From contig NZ_LR134167.1 of assembly GCF_900635775.1 (NCBI RefSeq), forward strand, positions 715,001-779,000: DNA of 64,000 nt, given 5' to 3'. Numbering within the stretch: position 1 is the stretch's first letter; each line of letters begins with the position of its first letter. This document shows, piece by piece, positions 29,924 to 39,919 of the stretch. This DNA comes from Avibacterium volantium (GTDB taxonomy: Bacteria; Pseudomonadota; Gammaproteobacteria; Enterobacterales; Pasteurellaceae). Both the position numbers and the translations under genes were made by a program. Under the pieces are notes generated by a model. The model did no database searches, was not told the origin of the DNA, and saw nothing but the letters and a program-made list of their open reading frames with translations.

Positions 29924-30658
29924 ATGTTAGAAAATATTCGCATTGTGCTTGTAGAAACCTCTCATAGCGGCAATATTGGATCAGCGGCGCGTGCAATGAA
30001 AACAATGGGATTAAGCCAGCTTTATCTCGTTGCGCCAAAACAAGCTGTTGATGAGCAAGCCATTGCGTTAGCGGCGGGGGCTGATGATGTGGTGAAGAAC
30101 GCGGTTATCGTGCCAACCTTTGATCAAGCTGTGGCAAATTGTGAATTTGTTATTGGCACAAGCGCTCGCCTGCGTCATTTGCAAAACACCTTACTTGAAC
30201 CTCGAGCTTGTGCGGAAAAAGCGGTCGTCTTTGCAAAGCACCATAAAGTTGCCATCGTGTTCGGGCGCGAACGTATTGGGCTAACCAATGAAGAATTGCT
30301 GAAATGTCGTTATCATTTAACCATTCCTGCCAATCCTGATTATTCTTCGCTGAATTTAGCAATGGCAGTGCAATTAATATGCTATGAATTACGAATGGCG
30401 TGGTTGGAAGAAAATAAACAAGATGTGGATTTATCACTTTCATCAATAGAAAGCACCTATCCAACGGCGCAGGAATTAGAATACTTTTTTGCCCATACGG
30501 AACGCCTTTATCAACAGCTAGGTTTTATTCAAAATCAAGGGGTTATGCAAAAATTAAGACGTTTATATCTGCGTGCTGAAGTGGAAAAAAATGAATTAAA
30601 TATCCTACGCGGAATGTTAAGTGCGGTGGAAAAAAGCGGAAATTTCAATAGGGAATAG
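29924..30658 (+). CDS. trmJ: tRNA (cytidine/uridine-2'-O-)-methyltransferase TrmJ
   Basis: SPOUT-class enzyme that methylates the 2'-O of nucleotide 32 in the tRNA anticodon loop using S-adenosylmethionine. The 244-residue protein shows IRIVLVETSHSGNIGSAARAMKTMG at the start and the knot motifs VFGRERIGLTNEEL (about 107-120) and IPANPDYSSLNLAMAVQL (about 136-153). Directly upstream of iscR, as in other gammaproteobacteria. Confidence 0.94.
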   Translation: MLENIRIVLVETSHSGNIGSAARAMKTMGLSQLYLVAPKQAVDEQAIALAAGADDVVKNAVIVPTFDQAVANCEFVIGTSARLRHLQNTLLEPRACAEKAVVFAKHHKVAIVFGRERIGLTNEELLKCRYHLTIPANPDYSSLNLAMAVQLICYELRMAWLEENKQDVDLSLSSIESTYPTAQELEYFFAHTERLYQQLGFIQNQGVMQKLRRLYLRAEVEKNELNILRGMLSAVEKSGNFNRE

Positions 30659-30716
30659 TTGACTAATTTAGAAGGTTATGTAAGATAGCCGCCTAATTGC
30701 TAGAAGGAAGTAGAAG

Positions 30717-31187
30717 ATGAAATTAACGTCAAAAGGTCGTTATGCTGTAACTGCGATTTTAGATATTGCATTAAATACTGAAAATGGCCCTGTTAGCTTG
30801 GCTGATATTTCAGAAAGACAGCATATTTCCCTTTCTTATTTAGAACAATTATTCGCAAAATTACGCCGCCACGGTTTGGTGAAAAGTGTGCGTGGCCCCG
30901 GTGGGGGGTATCAGCTTGGGCAGCCAAGCGATAAAATTTCCATTGGAATGATCATCGCTGCGGTGAATGAAAATATCACCGTAACCCGTTGCTTAGGACA
31001 AGGGGATTGCAAAGGCGGGCAGCAATGTTTAACCCATTCGTTATGGGACGAACTCAGCCAGCGAATTGAAAATTTTTTAAATGAAATTACTTTGGCGGAA
31101 CTGGTGGAAAAACATCATCAGGAAAAGCCTCAGCACCGTCATCATAAAGATTTTGACAATTTAGTGATGCTAAACGAAAGCGCTTAG
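30717..31187 (+). CDS. iscR: Iron-sulfur cluster regulator IscR
   Basis: Rrf2-family regulator of the isc operon, 156 residues. It has the winged helix ([19 protein letters not shown]...[29 protein letters not shown]) and the [2Fe-2S] cysteines in [13 protein letters not shown] (about 92, 98, 104). With its cluster, it represses its own operon. The C-terminus is His-rich ([13 protein letters not shown]). Confidence 0.95.
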   Translation: MKLTSKGRYAVTAILDIALNTENGPVSLADISERQHISLSYLEQLFAKLRRHGLVKSVRGPGGGYQLGQPSDKISIGMIIAAVNENITVTRCLGQGDCKGGQQCLTHSLWDELSQRIENFLNEITLAELVEKHHQEKPQHRHHKDFDNLVMLNESA

Positions 31188-31220
31188 TGTTTTATCATCA
31201 AAATCTTTTACCTTAAAAAT

Positions 31221-31264
31221 AAAGCTCTTAGCTTTAATAAAGTGAAGCCCTTAGCTTTAATAAA
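31221..31264 (+). repeat. Tandem 15-bp direct repeat with hairpin potential before iscS
   Basis: CTTAGCTTTAATAAA occurs exactly at 31227-31241 and again at 31250-31264. With the bases before it, the first copy forms a perfect hairpin AAAGCT-CTT-AGCTTT (31221-31235), and the second a weaker AAGC-GCTT one. The repeat lies between iscR and iscS. Confidence 0.7.
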
Positions 31265-31306
31265 TAAAGTGCGGTGCAAAATAATAGATTTTTTTAGGAG
31301 TGTAGA

Positions 31307-32521
31307 ATGAAATTACCTATTTATTTAGATTATGCGGCAACTTGCCCTGTGGACGAACGTGTTGCCAAAAAAATGATGGAGTTTTTAACCATCGAAGGCA
31401 CGTTCGGGAACCCTGCTTCCCGTTCTCATAAATTCGGCTGGCAAGCAGAAGAAGCCGTTGATGTGGCGCGTAATCACATTGCCGATTTAATCGGTGCGGA
31501 TAGCCGTGAAATCGTGTTTACGTCAGGCGCAACAGAAGCGGACAACCTTGCCATTAAAGGGGCTGCCCATTTTTATCAAACCAAAGGCAAGCACATCATC
31601 ACTTGCAAAACCGAACATAAAGCGGTGTTGGATACTTGCCGTCAATTAGAACGTGAAGGCTTTGAAGTTACCTACTTAACACCGAAATCAGACGGTTTAA
31701 TCGACTTAGAAGAATTAAAAAATGCAATGCGTGATGACACCATTTTAGTGTCGATTATGCACGTTAATAACGAAATTGGTGTGATCCAAGATATTAAAGC
31801 CATTGGCGATCTATGCCGTGAACGCAAAATTATTTTCCACACCGATGCCACCCAAAGCGTAGGTAAATTACCGATCAATTTAGCGGAACTGAACGTGGAT
31901 TTAATGTCTATGTCAAGCCACAAACTTTACGGGCCAAAAGGGATTGGTGCGCTATATGTACGCCGTAAACCTCGCGTTCGTTTAGAAGCGATCATTCACG
32001 GCGGCGGCCACGAACGTGGTATGCGTTCAGGTACATTGCCTGTTCACCAAATCGTGGGTATGGGCGAGGCTTATCGCATTTGTAAAGAAGAAATGGCAAC
32101 CGAAATGCCACGCTTAAAAGCATTACGTGATCGTTTGTACAACGGCTTAAAAGACATTGAAGAAACCTATGTAAATGGTTCAATGGAACACCGTGTGGAC
32201 AACAACCTAAACATCAGCTTCAACTATGTAGAAGGTGAAAGCTTAATGATGGCATTGCGTGATATTGCCGTTTCATCAGGTTCAGCTTGTACTTCAGCCA
32301 GCCTTGAGCCGTCTTATGTGTTGCGTGCTTTAGGACTAAACGATGAGCTTGCACACAGCTCAATCCGCTTTACTGTGGGACGTTACACCACCGAAGAAGA
32401 GATTGACTACACCATCAATCTGGTGAAAGGTGCGGTGGAAAAATTAAGAGAATTATCCCCATTATGGGATATGTTCAAAGAAGGCATTGATCTTAACTCA
32501 ATTGAGTGGACTCACCATTAA
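31307..32521 (+). CDS. iscS: Cysteine desulfurase IscS
   Basis: PLP enzyme that takes sulfur from cysteine for iron-sulfur clusters, thiolated tRNA and cofactors. The 404-residue protein shows [23 protein letters not shown], the PLP lysine in [11 protein letters not shown] (about 206) and the mobile-loop Cys in [17 protein letters not shown] (about 328). First enzyme gene of the isc operon after iscR. Confidence 0.97.
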   Translation: MKLPIYLDYAATCPVDERVAKKMMEFLTIEGTFGNPASRSHKFGWQAEEAVDVARNHIADLIGADSREIVFTSGATEADNLAIKGAAHFYQTKGKHIITCKTEHKAVLDTCRQLEREGFEVTYLTPKSDGLIDLEELKNAMRDDTILVSIMHVNNEIGVIQDIKAIGDLCRERKIIFHTDATQSVGKLPINLAELNVDLMSMSSHKLYGPKGIGALYVRRKPRVRLEAIIHGGGHERGMRSGTLPVHQIVGMGEAYRICKEEMATEMPRLKALRDRLYNGLKDIEETYVNGSMEHRVDNNLNISFNYVEGESLMMALRDIAVSSGSACTSASLEPSYVLRALGLNDELAHSSIRFTVGRYTTEEEIDYTINLVKGAVEKLRELSPLWDMFKEGIDLNSIEWTHH

Positions 32522-32542
32522 TTTAGCAAAAGGAACAGAAAA

Positions 32543-32926
32543 ATGGCATATAGCGACAAAGTAATCGATCATTATGAGAACCCGCGTAACGTAGGTTCAT
32601 TCGACAAAAAAGATCCCACCGTGGGAAGCGGAATGGTGGGTGCGCCTGCTTGTGGCGATGTAATGCAGTTACAAATCAAAGTGAATGATGACGGCATTAT
32701 TGAAGATGCAAAATTCAAAACCTACGGCTGCGGTTCAGCCATTGCTTCAAGCTCATTGATCACTGAGTGGGTGAAAGGCAAATCTCTTGATGAAGCTCAA
32801 GCCATCAAAAATAGCCAAATTGCGGAAGAATTAGAACTTCCACCAGTAAAAGTGCATTGCTCCATTTTGGCAGAAGACGCCATTAAAGCAGCTATCGCTG
32901 ATTACAAAGCAAAACGCGGCGAATAA
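32543..32926 (+). CDS. iscU: Iron-sulfur cluster scaffold IscU
   Basis: The scaffold on which new [2Fe-2S] clusters form. A 127-residue protein with the three cluster cysteines: GAPACGDVM (37), TYGCGSAIASSS (63) and LPPVKVHCSILAEDA (106). It contains the HscA-recognition LPPVK. It lies 21 bp after iscS. Confidence 0.97.
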   Translation: MAYSDKVIDHYENPRNVGSFDKKDPTVGSGMVGAPACGDVMQLQIKVNDDGIIEDAKFKTYGCGSAIASSSLITEWVKGKSLDEAQAIKNSQIAEELELPPVKVHCSILAEDAIKAAIADYKAKRGE

Positions 32927-32988
32927 TTTAAGCAAATAAAAGTGCGGTGAAATTTAACCCCACTTTTCATCATTTTGTGGAGAACCTT

Positions 32989-33312
32989 ATGAGCGTAACA
33001 TTAACCGAAAGTGCAGCAAATCGCGTCAAAACCTTCCTTGCTAACCGTGGCAAAGGCATTGGGTTACGCTTAGGCATTAAAACCTCAGGCTGTTCAGGCT
33101 TGGCTTATGTGCTTGAATTTGTGGATACCTTAAACGAAGACGATCAAGTTTTTGAAGATCACGGTGTGAAAGTAATCGTGGATACCAAAAGCTTGGTGTA
33201 TCTCAACGGCACACAACTGGATTTTGTCAAAGAAGGCTTAAACGAAGGGTTCAAATTCACCAATCCTAACGTGAAAGATGAATGTGGCTGCGGCGAAAGT
33301 TTTAACGTTTAA
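32989..33312 (+). CDS. iscA: Iron-sulfur cluster assembly protein IscA
   Basis: A-type carrier protein of 107 residues, with the conserved cysteines in [10 protein letters not shown] (about 35) and DECGCGESF (about 99 and 101). I chose the ATG at 32989, behind GGAGAA. An uptake signal (AAGTGCGGT) lies between iscU and iscA. Confidence 0.95.
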   Translation: MSVTLTESAANRVKTFLANRGKGIGLRLGIKTSGCSGLAYVLEFVDTLNEDDQVFEDHGVKVIVDTKSLVYLNGTQLDFVKEGLNEGFKFTNPNVKDECGCGESFNV

Positions 33313-33323
33313 TAGGAACACCA

Positions 33324-33842
33324 ATGAACAATCCTTTTGCATTGTTTGATTTGCCAGTGGCATTTTCACTTGATCTTGATCTCTTGAATAACCGTTATTT
33401 GGCATTGCAAAAATCCCTGCATCCCGATAATTTTGCACATCGTTCAACGCAAGAACAGCGTTTAGCAATGCAAAAATCGGCAGAAGTGAATGATGCCTTG
33501 CAAATATTAAAAGATCCCATTGCCCGTGCTGATAGCATTATTGCCTTGCATTTAGGCAGCCAAAATGTGGAAGAAAAAACCAGCCAAGATATGGCATTTT
33601 TAATGCAACAAATGCAATGGCGCGAAGAGCTTGAAGACATTGAACAGCAGAAAGACAGCGATGTGCTAATGCAGTTTTCTGAGCAAATCAGCGCACAACG
33701 GCAGGAAATTTTAAGCCAATTAAACACCACACTTTCTGCGCAAGATTGGGCAACGGCACAAATGCTGACGGATCGTTTACGTTTCATCAAAAAACTGTTA
33801 CTTGAAGTTGAACGCATTGAAGACAACTTAATGGATTTTTAA
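33324..33842 (+). CDS. hscB: Co-chaperone HscB
   Basis: J-domain protein that delivers IscU to HscA. A 172-residue protein with an N-terminal J-domain including the HPD motif in SLHPDNFAH (about 32-34) and a C-terminal three-helix bundle that binds IscU. It lies 11 bp after iscA. Confidence 0.95.
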   Translation: MNNPFALFDLPVAFSLDLDLLNNRYLALQKSLHPDNFAHRSTQEQRLAMQKSAEVNDALQILKDPIARADSIIALHLGSQNVEEKTSQDMAFLMQQMQWREELEDIEQQKDSDVLMQFSEQISAQRQEILSQLNTTLSAQDWATAQMLTDRLRFIKKLLLEVERIEDNLMDF

Positions 33843-33853
33843 AGAGAATAACA

Positions 33854-35719
33854 ATGGCTTTATTACAAATTGCGGAACCAGGACAAACCAGCGCGCCGCA
33901 CCAACACAAATTAGCGGTGGGCATTGATCTTGGCACAACCAATTCCCTTGTTGCCACCGTGCGCAGTGGAATGGCAGAAATTTTATTGGACGAAAAAGAG
34001 CGTGCATTAACGCCTTCAATTGTTAATTTTTCTGCCAATCAGCCCGTGCTTGTGGGGTATGAAGCTGGGGAATTAGCCAGTCTTGATCCGCAAAATACCA
34101 TTATTTCTGTTAAGCGTTTAATCGGCCGTTCCTTGGCAGACGTGCAACATCGCTACCCGAATTTGCCTTACCGTTTTCAACAAAGTGAAAATGGTTTGCC
34201 TTTATTTGAAACCGCGCAAGGTGTGCGTAGCCCGATTGAAGTTTCAAGCGAAATTCTGAAAAAATTGACCGCACTTGCAGAAAAACGCCTAGGTGGCGAA
34301 TTGCAAGGGGCGGTGATCACCGTGCCAGCCTATTTTGATGACGCACAACGCCAAAGTACCAAAGATGCCGCGAAATTGGCAGGGTTAAACGTATTACGTT
34401 TACTTAACGAACCCACCGCTGCCGCCATTGCCTATGGCTTAGACAGTGGACAAGAAGGCGTTATTGCCGTTTACGATCTAGGCGGCGGCACCTTTGATAT
34501 TTCTATTTTGCGTTTATCCAAAGGCGTGTTTGAAGTGCTGGCTACGGGCGGTGATACCGCATTGGGCGGTGATGATTTCGATCATCTCATCGCCGATTGG
34601 ATCGTGGAAAAATCTGGCATTGCACCGCAAAATGATCAACAAACCCGTGAGCTTTGGAATTTAGCGAAACAGCTGAAAACCGAGTTGTCTGACGCGCAAA
34701 GCAGCCGCGTTGAATATCAAAATTGGCAAGGTGAGATTAGCCGCGAAACCTTTAATCAGCTCATTGAGCCTTTGCTGAAACGTTCATTAATGGCTTGTCG
34801 CCGTGCATTAAAAGATGCAGGCATCAGTCCGCAAGATGTGCGTGAAGTAGTGATGGTGGGTGGTTCAACCCGTGTGCCGTTTGTGCGTGAAAAAGTGGGC
34901 GAGTTTTTCCAACGTGAACCATTAACCTCTATCGATCCTGATAAAGTTGTAGCACTTGGTGCGGCTATTCAAGCGGATATTTTAGTGGGCAACAAGCCAG
35001 ATAGCGAAATGCTGCTACTGGACGTGATTCCGCTTTCATTAGGGATTGAAACAATGGGCGGTTTAGTGGAAAAAATCATTCCACGCAACACCACCATTCC
35101 TGTGGCAAGAGCGCAAGAGTTCACCACCTTTAAAGACGGCCAAACCGCAATGAGCGTGCATATTGTGCAAGGTGAGCGTGAAATGGTGGCAGATTGCCGA
35201 TCCCTAGCTCGTTTTACCTTGCGTGGTATTCCGCCAATGGCAGCAGGGGCTGCGCATATTCGTGTTACCTATCAAGTGGACGCAGACGGTTTGCTGAGTG
35301 TAACCGCAATGGAAAAATCCACTGGTGTGCAATCTTCCATTCAGGTGAAACCCTCTTACGGGCTAACCGATGAAGAAATTGCTGCAATGCTGAAAGCCTC
35401 AATGGAAAACGCCAAAGAAGACATTCAAGCACGTTTATTAGCGGAACAGCGCGTGGAAGCCACTCGCGTGATTGAAAGCGTGCATTCTGCCTTGCAACAA
35501 GACGAAAGTCTGCTTAATGATGAAGAATTAAGTGCGGTGAAAAATGCGTTAATTTCGCTGCAAGAATTAGTACAACAAGAAGATAGCCTTGCCATTAAGC
35601 AAGGCATTAAAGCCTTGGATCGTGCCACGCAAGAATTTGCCGCACGCCGTATGGATAAATCCATCAGAACGGTACTTTCAGGGCATTCTATTGATGAAAT
35701 TGAGAATTTTAAGGAATAG
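33854..35719 (+). CDS. hscA: Hsp70-type chaperone HscA
   Basis: Specialised Hsp70 that drives cluster transfer from IscU. The 621-residue protein has [14 protein letters not shown] (about 24-37), [37 protein letters not shown] and [14 protein letters not shown], followed by a substrate-binding domain ending in a helical lid. The length is typical of HscA and shorter than DnaK. It lies 11 bp after hscB. Confidence 0.96.
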   Translation: MALLQIAEPGQTSAPHQHKLAVGIDLGTTNSLVATVRSGMAEILLDEKERALTPSIVNFSANQPVLVGYEAGELASLDPQNTIISVKRLIGRSLADVQHRYPNLPYRFQQSENGLPLFETAQGVRSPIEVSSEILKKLTALAEKRLGGELQGAVITVPAYFDDAQRQSTKDAAKLAGLNVLRLLNEPTAAAIAYGLDSGQEGVIAVYDLGGGTFDISILRLSKGVFEVLATGGDTALGGDDFDHLIADWIVEKSGIAPQNDQQTRELWNLAKQLKTELSDAQSSRVEYQNWQGEISRETFNQLIEPLLKRSLMACRRALKDAGISPQDVREVVMVGGSTRVPFVREKVGEFFQREPLTSIDPDKVVALGAAIQADILVGNKPDSEMLLLDVIPLSLGIETMGGLVEKIIPRNTTIPVARAQEFTTFKDGQTAMSVHIVQGEREMVADCRSLARFTLRGIPPMAAGAAHIRVTYQVDADGLLSVTAMEKSTGVQSSIQVKPSYGLTDEEIAAMLKASMENAKEDIQARLLAEQRVEATRVIESVHSALQQDESLLNDEELSAVKNALISLQELVQQEDSLAIKQGIKALDRATQEFAARRMDKSIRTVLSGHSIDEIENFKE

Positions 35720-35724
35720 TGATT

Positions 35725-36063
35725 ATGGCTAAAGTGATTTTTTTACCTCACGAAACCCTTTGTCCGGAAGGAATGGTGGTGGACGCTGCCGAAGGGGATA
35801 ATTTATTAGATGTGGCATTAGATGCAGGCATTGAAATTGAACACGCTTGCGATAAATCCTGCGCTTGCACCACCTGCCACGTGATTATTCGCGAAGGCTT
35901 TGATAGTTTAAATGAAAGCAGCGAAGCGGAAGACGATATGCTAGATAAGGCTTGGGGGTTAGAAGTAGATAGCCGTTTAAGCTGCCAGTGCCAAATTGGT
36001 AATGAAGATCTTGTGGTGGAAATTCCAAAATACAGCTTAAACCACGCAAGAGAAGAGCATTAA
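35725..36063 (+). CDS. fdx: ISC-type [2Fe-2S] ferredoxin
   Basis: Electron carrier for cluster assembly, 112 residues, adrenodoxin-like. Cluster cysteines are seen in EHACDKSCACTTCHVI (about 42, 48, 51) and LSCQCQI (about 87). The ATG at 35725 lies 5 bp after the hscA stop. I see no iscX gene between fdx and gshF, so the operon seems to end here. Confidence 0.95.
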   Translation: MAKVIFLPHETLCPEGMVVDAAEGDNLLDVALDAGIEIEHACDKSCACTTCHVIIREGFDSLNESSEAEDDMLDKAWGLEVDSRLSCQCQIGNEDLVVEIPKYSLNHAREEH

Positions 36064-36097
36064 GCATCGCTAAGCAAACTAACTAAGATTTAACTGG

Positions 36098-36115
36098 GGC
36101 GGAGTAAAATCCGCC
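36098..36115 (+). terminator. Weak hairpin after the isc operon
   Basis: GGCGGA-GTAAAA-TCCGCC followed by an interrupted T-rich stretch. Likely end of the iscRSUA-hscBA-fdx transcript. Confidence 0.5.
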
Positions 36116-36253
36116 TATCTATTTTATGGCGAAATATGTCGTGATTTGTTTAAGATCAAATCGCTATAACTCATAAAGATTTAGTTTTTGCCTTTTTAGT
36201 AATGAGCTTAGATAATAGTCAGCATTGTCCTGACCTTGAATAGAAGGAAAAAT

Positions 36254-38530
36254 ATGAAAATCCAACAAACCATTAAACAAAACCATCTTGGGCTGTTATT
36301 CCAACAAGGCTCATTTGGGATTGAAAAAGAGAGCCAGCGTGTACACGCAGACGGTTCTATCGTAACCACTGAACACCCTAAGGTTTTTGGCAATCGATCG
36401 TATCATCCTTATATTCAAACGGATTTTGCTGAAAGCCAAGTAGAAATAATCACCCCGCCACAGCATAAATTGGAAGATAGCCTGCGTTGGCTTTCTGCCA
36501 TTCATCAAGTGGTGCTGCGTTCTATTCCAGAAGATGAATATTTGTTCCCACTCAGTATGCCAGCAGGCTTACCACCAGAAGATCAAATTCAAGTGGCGCA
36601 ATTAGACAATGCTGAAGATGTGGCTTACCGCGAACACTTAGTGAAATCTTATGGCAAAAATAAGCAAATGGTGAGTGGGATTCATTACAACTTCCAGCTT
36701 GATCCTGAACTAGTACAAACCCTTTTTAAAGCGCAGTCAGAATATCAAAGTGCGGTGCAATTTCAGAATGATTTATACCTCAAAATGGCGAAGAATTTCC
36801 TTCGTTATCAATGGGTTTTACTTTATTTGCTGGCTGCAACACCAACGGTGCAAGACAATTATTTCAAACAAGGTAGCCCATTAAAAGCAGGACAATATGT
36901 ACGTAGCCTGCGCTCAAGCCAATATGGCTATGTGAATGATCCTGAAATTAAAGTGTCTTTTGATAGCATTGAAAGCTATGTGGAAAGCCTTGAGCATTGG
37001 GTGAAAACAGGCAAGCTCATTGCCGAAAAAGAATTTTATTCTAATGTGCGTTTGCGCGGTGCGAAAAAAGCCCGCGAATTACTTAATAACGGCATTCAAT
37101 ATTTAGAATTTAGATTGTTCGATCTTAACCCATTTGAACAATACGGCATTTCCCTTGCTGATGCGAAATTTATCCATTATTTCGTCTTATTAATGATTTG
37201 GCTTGATGAAACAGTGGATCAAAATGGCGTGGAATTAGGCAAGGTAAGATTGGCTGAAGTAGCACTAGAAAATCCCCTTTCACCAACCCAATATGCCGCA
37301 GAAGGTGAACAATTATTAAATCAATTATTAGCCATGTTGCAAGAGATTCACGCACCGCAAGAAATCAGTGAAATCGTGCAACAAAAATTACAACAGTTTG
37401 CCGATCCTGCTTTAACCCTTGGCGGACGTTTAGTGCAAGCCATTGAAAAAGCAGGTGATTATCAAAAACTTGGGGCAGCCCTTGCGCAACAATATAAAGC
37501 CAATGCTTTTGAGCGTTTTTATGCATTGGAAGCCTTTGATAATATGGAATTATCCACTCAAGCGTTATTGTTTGATTTGATCCAAAAAGGCATTAAAACA
37601 GAAATTTTGGACGAGCAGGATCAGTTCCTATGCTTGCAAGTGGGCGATCATATTGAATATGTGAAAAACGGCAATATGACCTCAAAAGACAGCTACATTT
37701 CACCATTAATTATGGAAAACAAAGTGGTAACCAAAAAAGTGTTGCATAAAGCAGGCTTTAACGTGCCACAAAGTTTGGAATTTACCTCCGCAGAACAAGC
37801 CATTGCGAATTACGGCTTATTTGAAGGGCGTGCGGTGGTGATTAAACCCAAATCCACCAACTACGGCTTAGGCATTACTATTTTCCAACAAGGCGTCAGC
37901 AACCGTGAAGATTTTGCCAAAGCCATTGAAATCGCTTTCCGTGAAGATAAAGAAGTGATGGTGGAAGATTATTTAAGTGGTACGGAATATCGTTTCTTTG
38001 TGTTGGGTGAAGAAACCCTTGCCGTGCTGTTACGCGTTCCTGCTAACGTGGTGGGCGATGGTAAACATAGCGTTGCGGAATTAGTGGCAGCAAAAAATGA
38101 TCACCCATTGCGTGGCGACGGCAGCCGTACCCCGCTGAAAAAAATCGCTCTTGGCGATATTGAAAAACTCCAGCTCAAAGAACAAGGTTTAACCGTGGAC
38201 AGCATTCCCGATGCGGGGCGTATCGTGCAACTGCGTGCCAATTCAAACATCAGCACAGGCGGTGATAGCATTGATATGACCGATGAAATGCACCCGAGCT
38301 ATAAAGCACTCGCAGTTGGCATCACCAAGGCAATGGGCGCTGCAGTCTGCGGCGTGGATCTCATTATTCCTGATCTCCACAAGCCCGCTGAGCCAAGCTT
38401 GCAATCTTGGGGCGTAATTGAAGCCAATTTTAATCCAATGATGATGATGCACATTTTCCCTTACTCAGGAAAATCCCGCCGCCTCACATTGGACGTGATT
38501 AAAATGTTATTCCCAGAATTGCCAAACTAA
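36254..38530 (+). CDS. gshF: Bifunctional glutamate-cysteine ligase / glutathione synthetase
   Basis: Makes glutathione in one polypeptide. The 758-residue protein fuses a GshA-like gamma-glutamylcysteine ligase domain (FGIEKESQRV near the start, about 1-450) to a C-terminal ATP-grasp domain (AVVIKPKSTNYGLGITIF, VEDYLSGTEYRFFVL, and GVDLII...VIEANFNPMMMMH). This fused form is known from Pasteurellaceae and several Gram-positive bacteria. I chose the ATG at 36254, behind AGAAGGA. It stands as a single gene. Confidence 0.94.
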   Translation: MKIQQTIKQNHLGLLFQQGSFGIEKESQRVHADGSIVTTEHPKVFGNRSYHPYIQTDFAESQVEIITPPQHKLEDSLRWLSAIHQVVLRSIPEDEYLFPLSMPAGLPPEDQIQVAQLDNAEDVAYREHLVKSYGKNKQMVSGIHYNFQLDPELVQTLFKAQSEYQSAVQFQNDLYLKMAKNFLRYQWVLLYLLAATPTVQDNYFKQGSPLKAGQYVRSLRSSQYGYVNDPEIKVSFDSIESYVESLEHWVKTGKLIAEKEFYSNVRLRGAKKARELLNNGIQYLEFRLFDLNPFEQYGISLADAKFIHYFVLLMIWLDETVDQNGVELGKVRLAEVALENPLSPTQYAAEGEQLLNQLLAMLQEIHAPQEISEIVQQKLQQFADPALTLGGRLVQAIEKAGDYQKLGAALAQQYKANAFERFYALEAFDNMELSTQALLFDLIQKGIKTEILDEQDQFLCLQVGDHIEYVKNGNMTSKDSYISPLIMENKVVTKKVLHKAGFNVPQSLEFTSAEQAIANYGLFEGRAVVIKPKSTNYGLGITIFQQGVSNREDFAKAIEIAFREDKEVMVEDYLSGTEYRFFVLGEETLAVLLRVPANVVGDGKHSVAELVAAKNDHPLRGDGSRTPLKKIALGDIEKLQLKEQGLTVDSIPDAGRIVQLRANSNISTGGDSIDMTDEMHPSYKALAVGITKAMGAAVCGVDLIIPDLHKPAEPSLQSWGVIEANFNPMMMMHIFPYSGKSRRLTLDVIKMLFPELPN

Positions 38531-38560
38531 AGTGCGGTGCTTTTTTTCTAAATTTTAATA

Positions 38561-38592
38561 AAAATAGGCTTAAATTTTTAAGCCTATTTTTT
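38561..38592 (+). terminator. Bidirectional terminator after gshF
   Basis: AAAATAGGCTTA pairs with TAAGCCTATTTT around an AT loop and gives T-runs on both strands. It separates the convergent gshF and the small membrane protein gene. Confidence 0.85.
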
Positions 38593-38607
38593 ATTCTTTA
38601 AATAATC

Positions 38608-38991
38608 TTATTGGTGCTTTGCTAAGGCTGACGTGGCGTATTGTTGCAATGCGTTTAATTCTTGCTTTCCTTTTTCAGATAATACTTTATTGTCTTGTAA
38701 AATTTGGCTTGAGCGGGCGACAATAAATTCTAAATAGGTTTTATTGCCCAGTTTTTCAAATTGTTCTTTGGCAAAATACATATCGGCAAAATCTTTATTA
38801 ATTTGTGAAAGTAATAATTTTTGTCCGACTAATATCATTAAGGCGATCACAAGAGCAATTACCGTGCCATAGCCTTTGGTTGGGTAATAAGCAATGCCGC
38901 CAATAATAAAAAGTGCGGTGATTAATTTGGAACTATTTTTTAAATAGCTTTCATTTTCTGGTGGATTAATTAGATCTTTTAACTTCATCAA
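38608..38991 (-). CDS. Small membrane protein of unknown function
   Basis: A 127-residue protein: a short polar N-terminus, two adjacent hydrophobic helices (LITALFIIGGIAYYP and TVIALVIALMILVGQKLLL, about 23-60), then a soluble, mostly helical C-terminal half. I do not recognise the family. It lies downstream of manZ on the same strand, but a terminator at 39033-39063 separates them. It contains an uptake signal (AAGTGCGGT, coding strand complement) within the first helix. Confidence 0.6.
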   Translation of the reverse strand: MMKLKDLINPPENESYLKNSSKLITALFIIGGIAYYPTKGYGTVIALVIALMILVGQKLLLSQINKDFADMYFAKEQFEKLGNKTYLEFIVARSSQILQDNKVLSEKGKQELNALQQYATSALAKHQ

Positions 38992-39032
38992 ACTTTCCTT
39001 TTTATTATCATTATCAATTTATTTACTCTAAT

Positions 39033-39063
39033 AAAAAAGGCGGTTTTTAACACCGCCCTTTAG
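39033..39063 (-). terminator. Terminator of manXYZ
   Basis: On the minus strand, GGCGGT and ACCGCC pair around a short loop and run into six T residues, just after manZ. Confidence 0.8.
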
Positions 39064-39073
39064 TAAATTTTAG

Positions 39074-39904
39074 TTAGGCTAAAATACCGAAATAGTATCC
39101 CACAATGCCCACACCAAACAAGGCAAAAATAATATACATTGCATTAATTTTTTTCTGCAATAAATACATACATAAGAAGGTTAAACCTAACGCGGCAAGC
39201 CCCGGAAGCAGTTCATTTAACACGCTTTGCACTGTCGTTACCACTTCTTGCCCTTGTGAATTGACATAGCGCGAGAGTTCAAGTGGAATATTGATGGTTG
39301 TCCATTTGGATACCAGCGCCCCCATTACAAATAACCCCAGAATAGAGGCCCCTTGGGTGAGTTTTTGTAAGCGACCACCGCCCATATCCTGCACAATTTC
39401 TGTTCCTTTCGCATAACCATAATGGAAACCATACCAACGGGTTAAGGCACGGAAAATGTTAATGCCGATAAAGAATAACAATGGCCCTAATAGGCTTCCG
39501 CTAATGGCTAAACCTGCCCCTAAGGCGGCGAGAACAGGGCGTAATGTTCCCCAGAAAATAGGATCACCCACACCAGCTAATGGCCCCATTAGCCCCACTT
39601 TCACGCCACTAATCGCAGCGTCATCAATGTCTGTCGCGCCGTTAGCGCGTTCTTGTTCCATTGCTGCTGTAACACCAATGATTGACGAGGCAACCCAAGG
39701 TTGCGTATTAAAAAATTCAAGGTGGCGTTTTAACGCATCGGCTTGATCTTCTTTTTTGCTATATAAGCGCTTGATTGCGGGGATCATTGATACACAAAAA
39801 CCCATTGCTTGCATACGCTCAAAGTTAAATGAGCCTAATAAAAATGTCGAACGCCAGTAAGTGCTACGAATATCTGCTTTAGTTAATTGTTTTTTCTCTG
39901 ACAT
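39074..39904 (-). CDS. manZ: PTS mannose-type IID membrane component
   Basis: Membrane subunit of the mannose-family phosphotransferase system. The 276-residue protein has the IID blocks YWRSTFLLGSFNFERMQAMGF, GLMGPLAGVGDPIFWGTLRPV and a hydrophobic C-terminus. The start is the ATG at 39904, behind GAGAAGGAA. It works with the IIC encoded just upstream. Confidence 0.94.
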   Translation of the reverse strand: MSEKKQLTKADIRSTYWRSTFLLGSFNFERMQAMGFCVSMIPAIKRLYSKKEDQADALKRHLEFFNTQPWVASSIIGVTAAMEQERANGATDIDDAAISGVKVGLMGPLAGVGDPIFWGTLRPVLAALGAGLAISGSLLGPLLFFIGINIFRALTRWYGFHYGYAKGTEIVQDMGGGRLQKLTQGASILGLFVMGALVSKWTTINIPLELSRYVNSQGQEVVTTVQSVLNELLPGLAALGLTFLCMYLLQKKINAMYIIFALFGVGIVGYYFGILA

Positions 39905-39919
39905 AATCAATTCCTTCTC

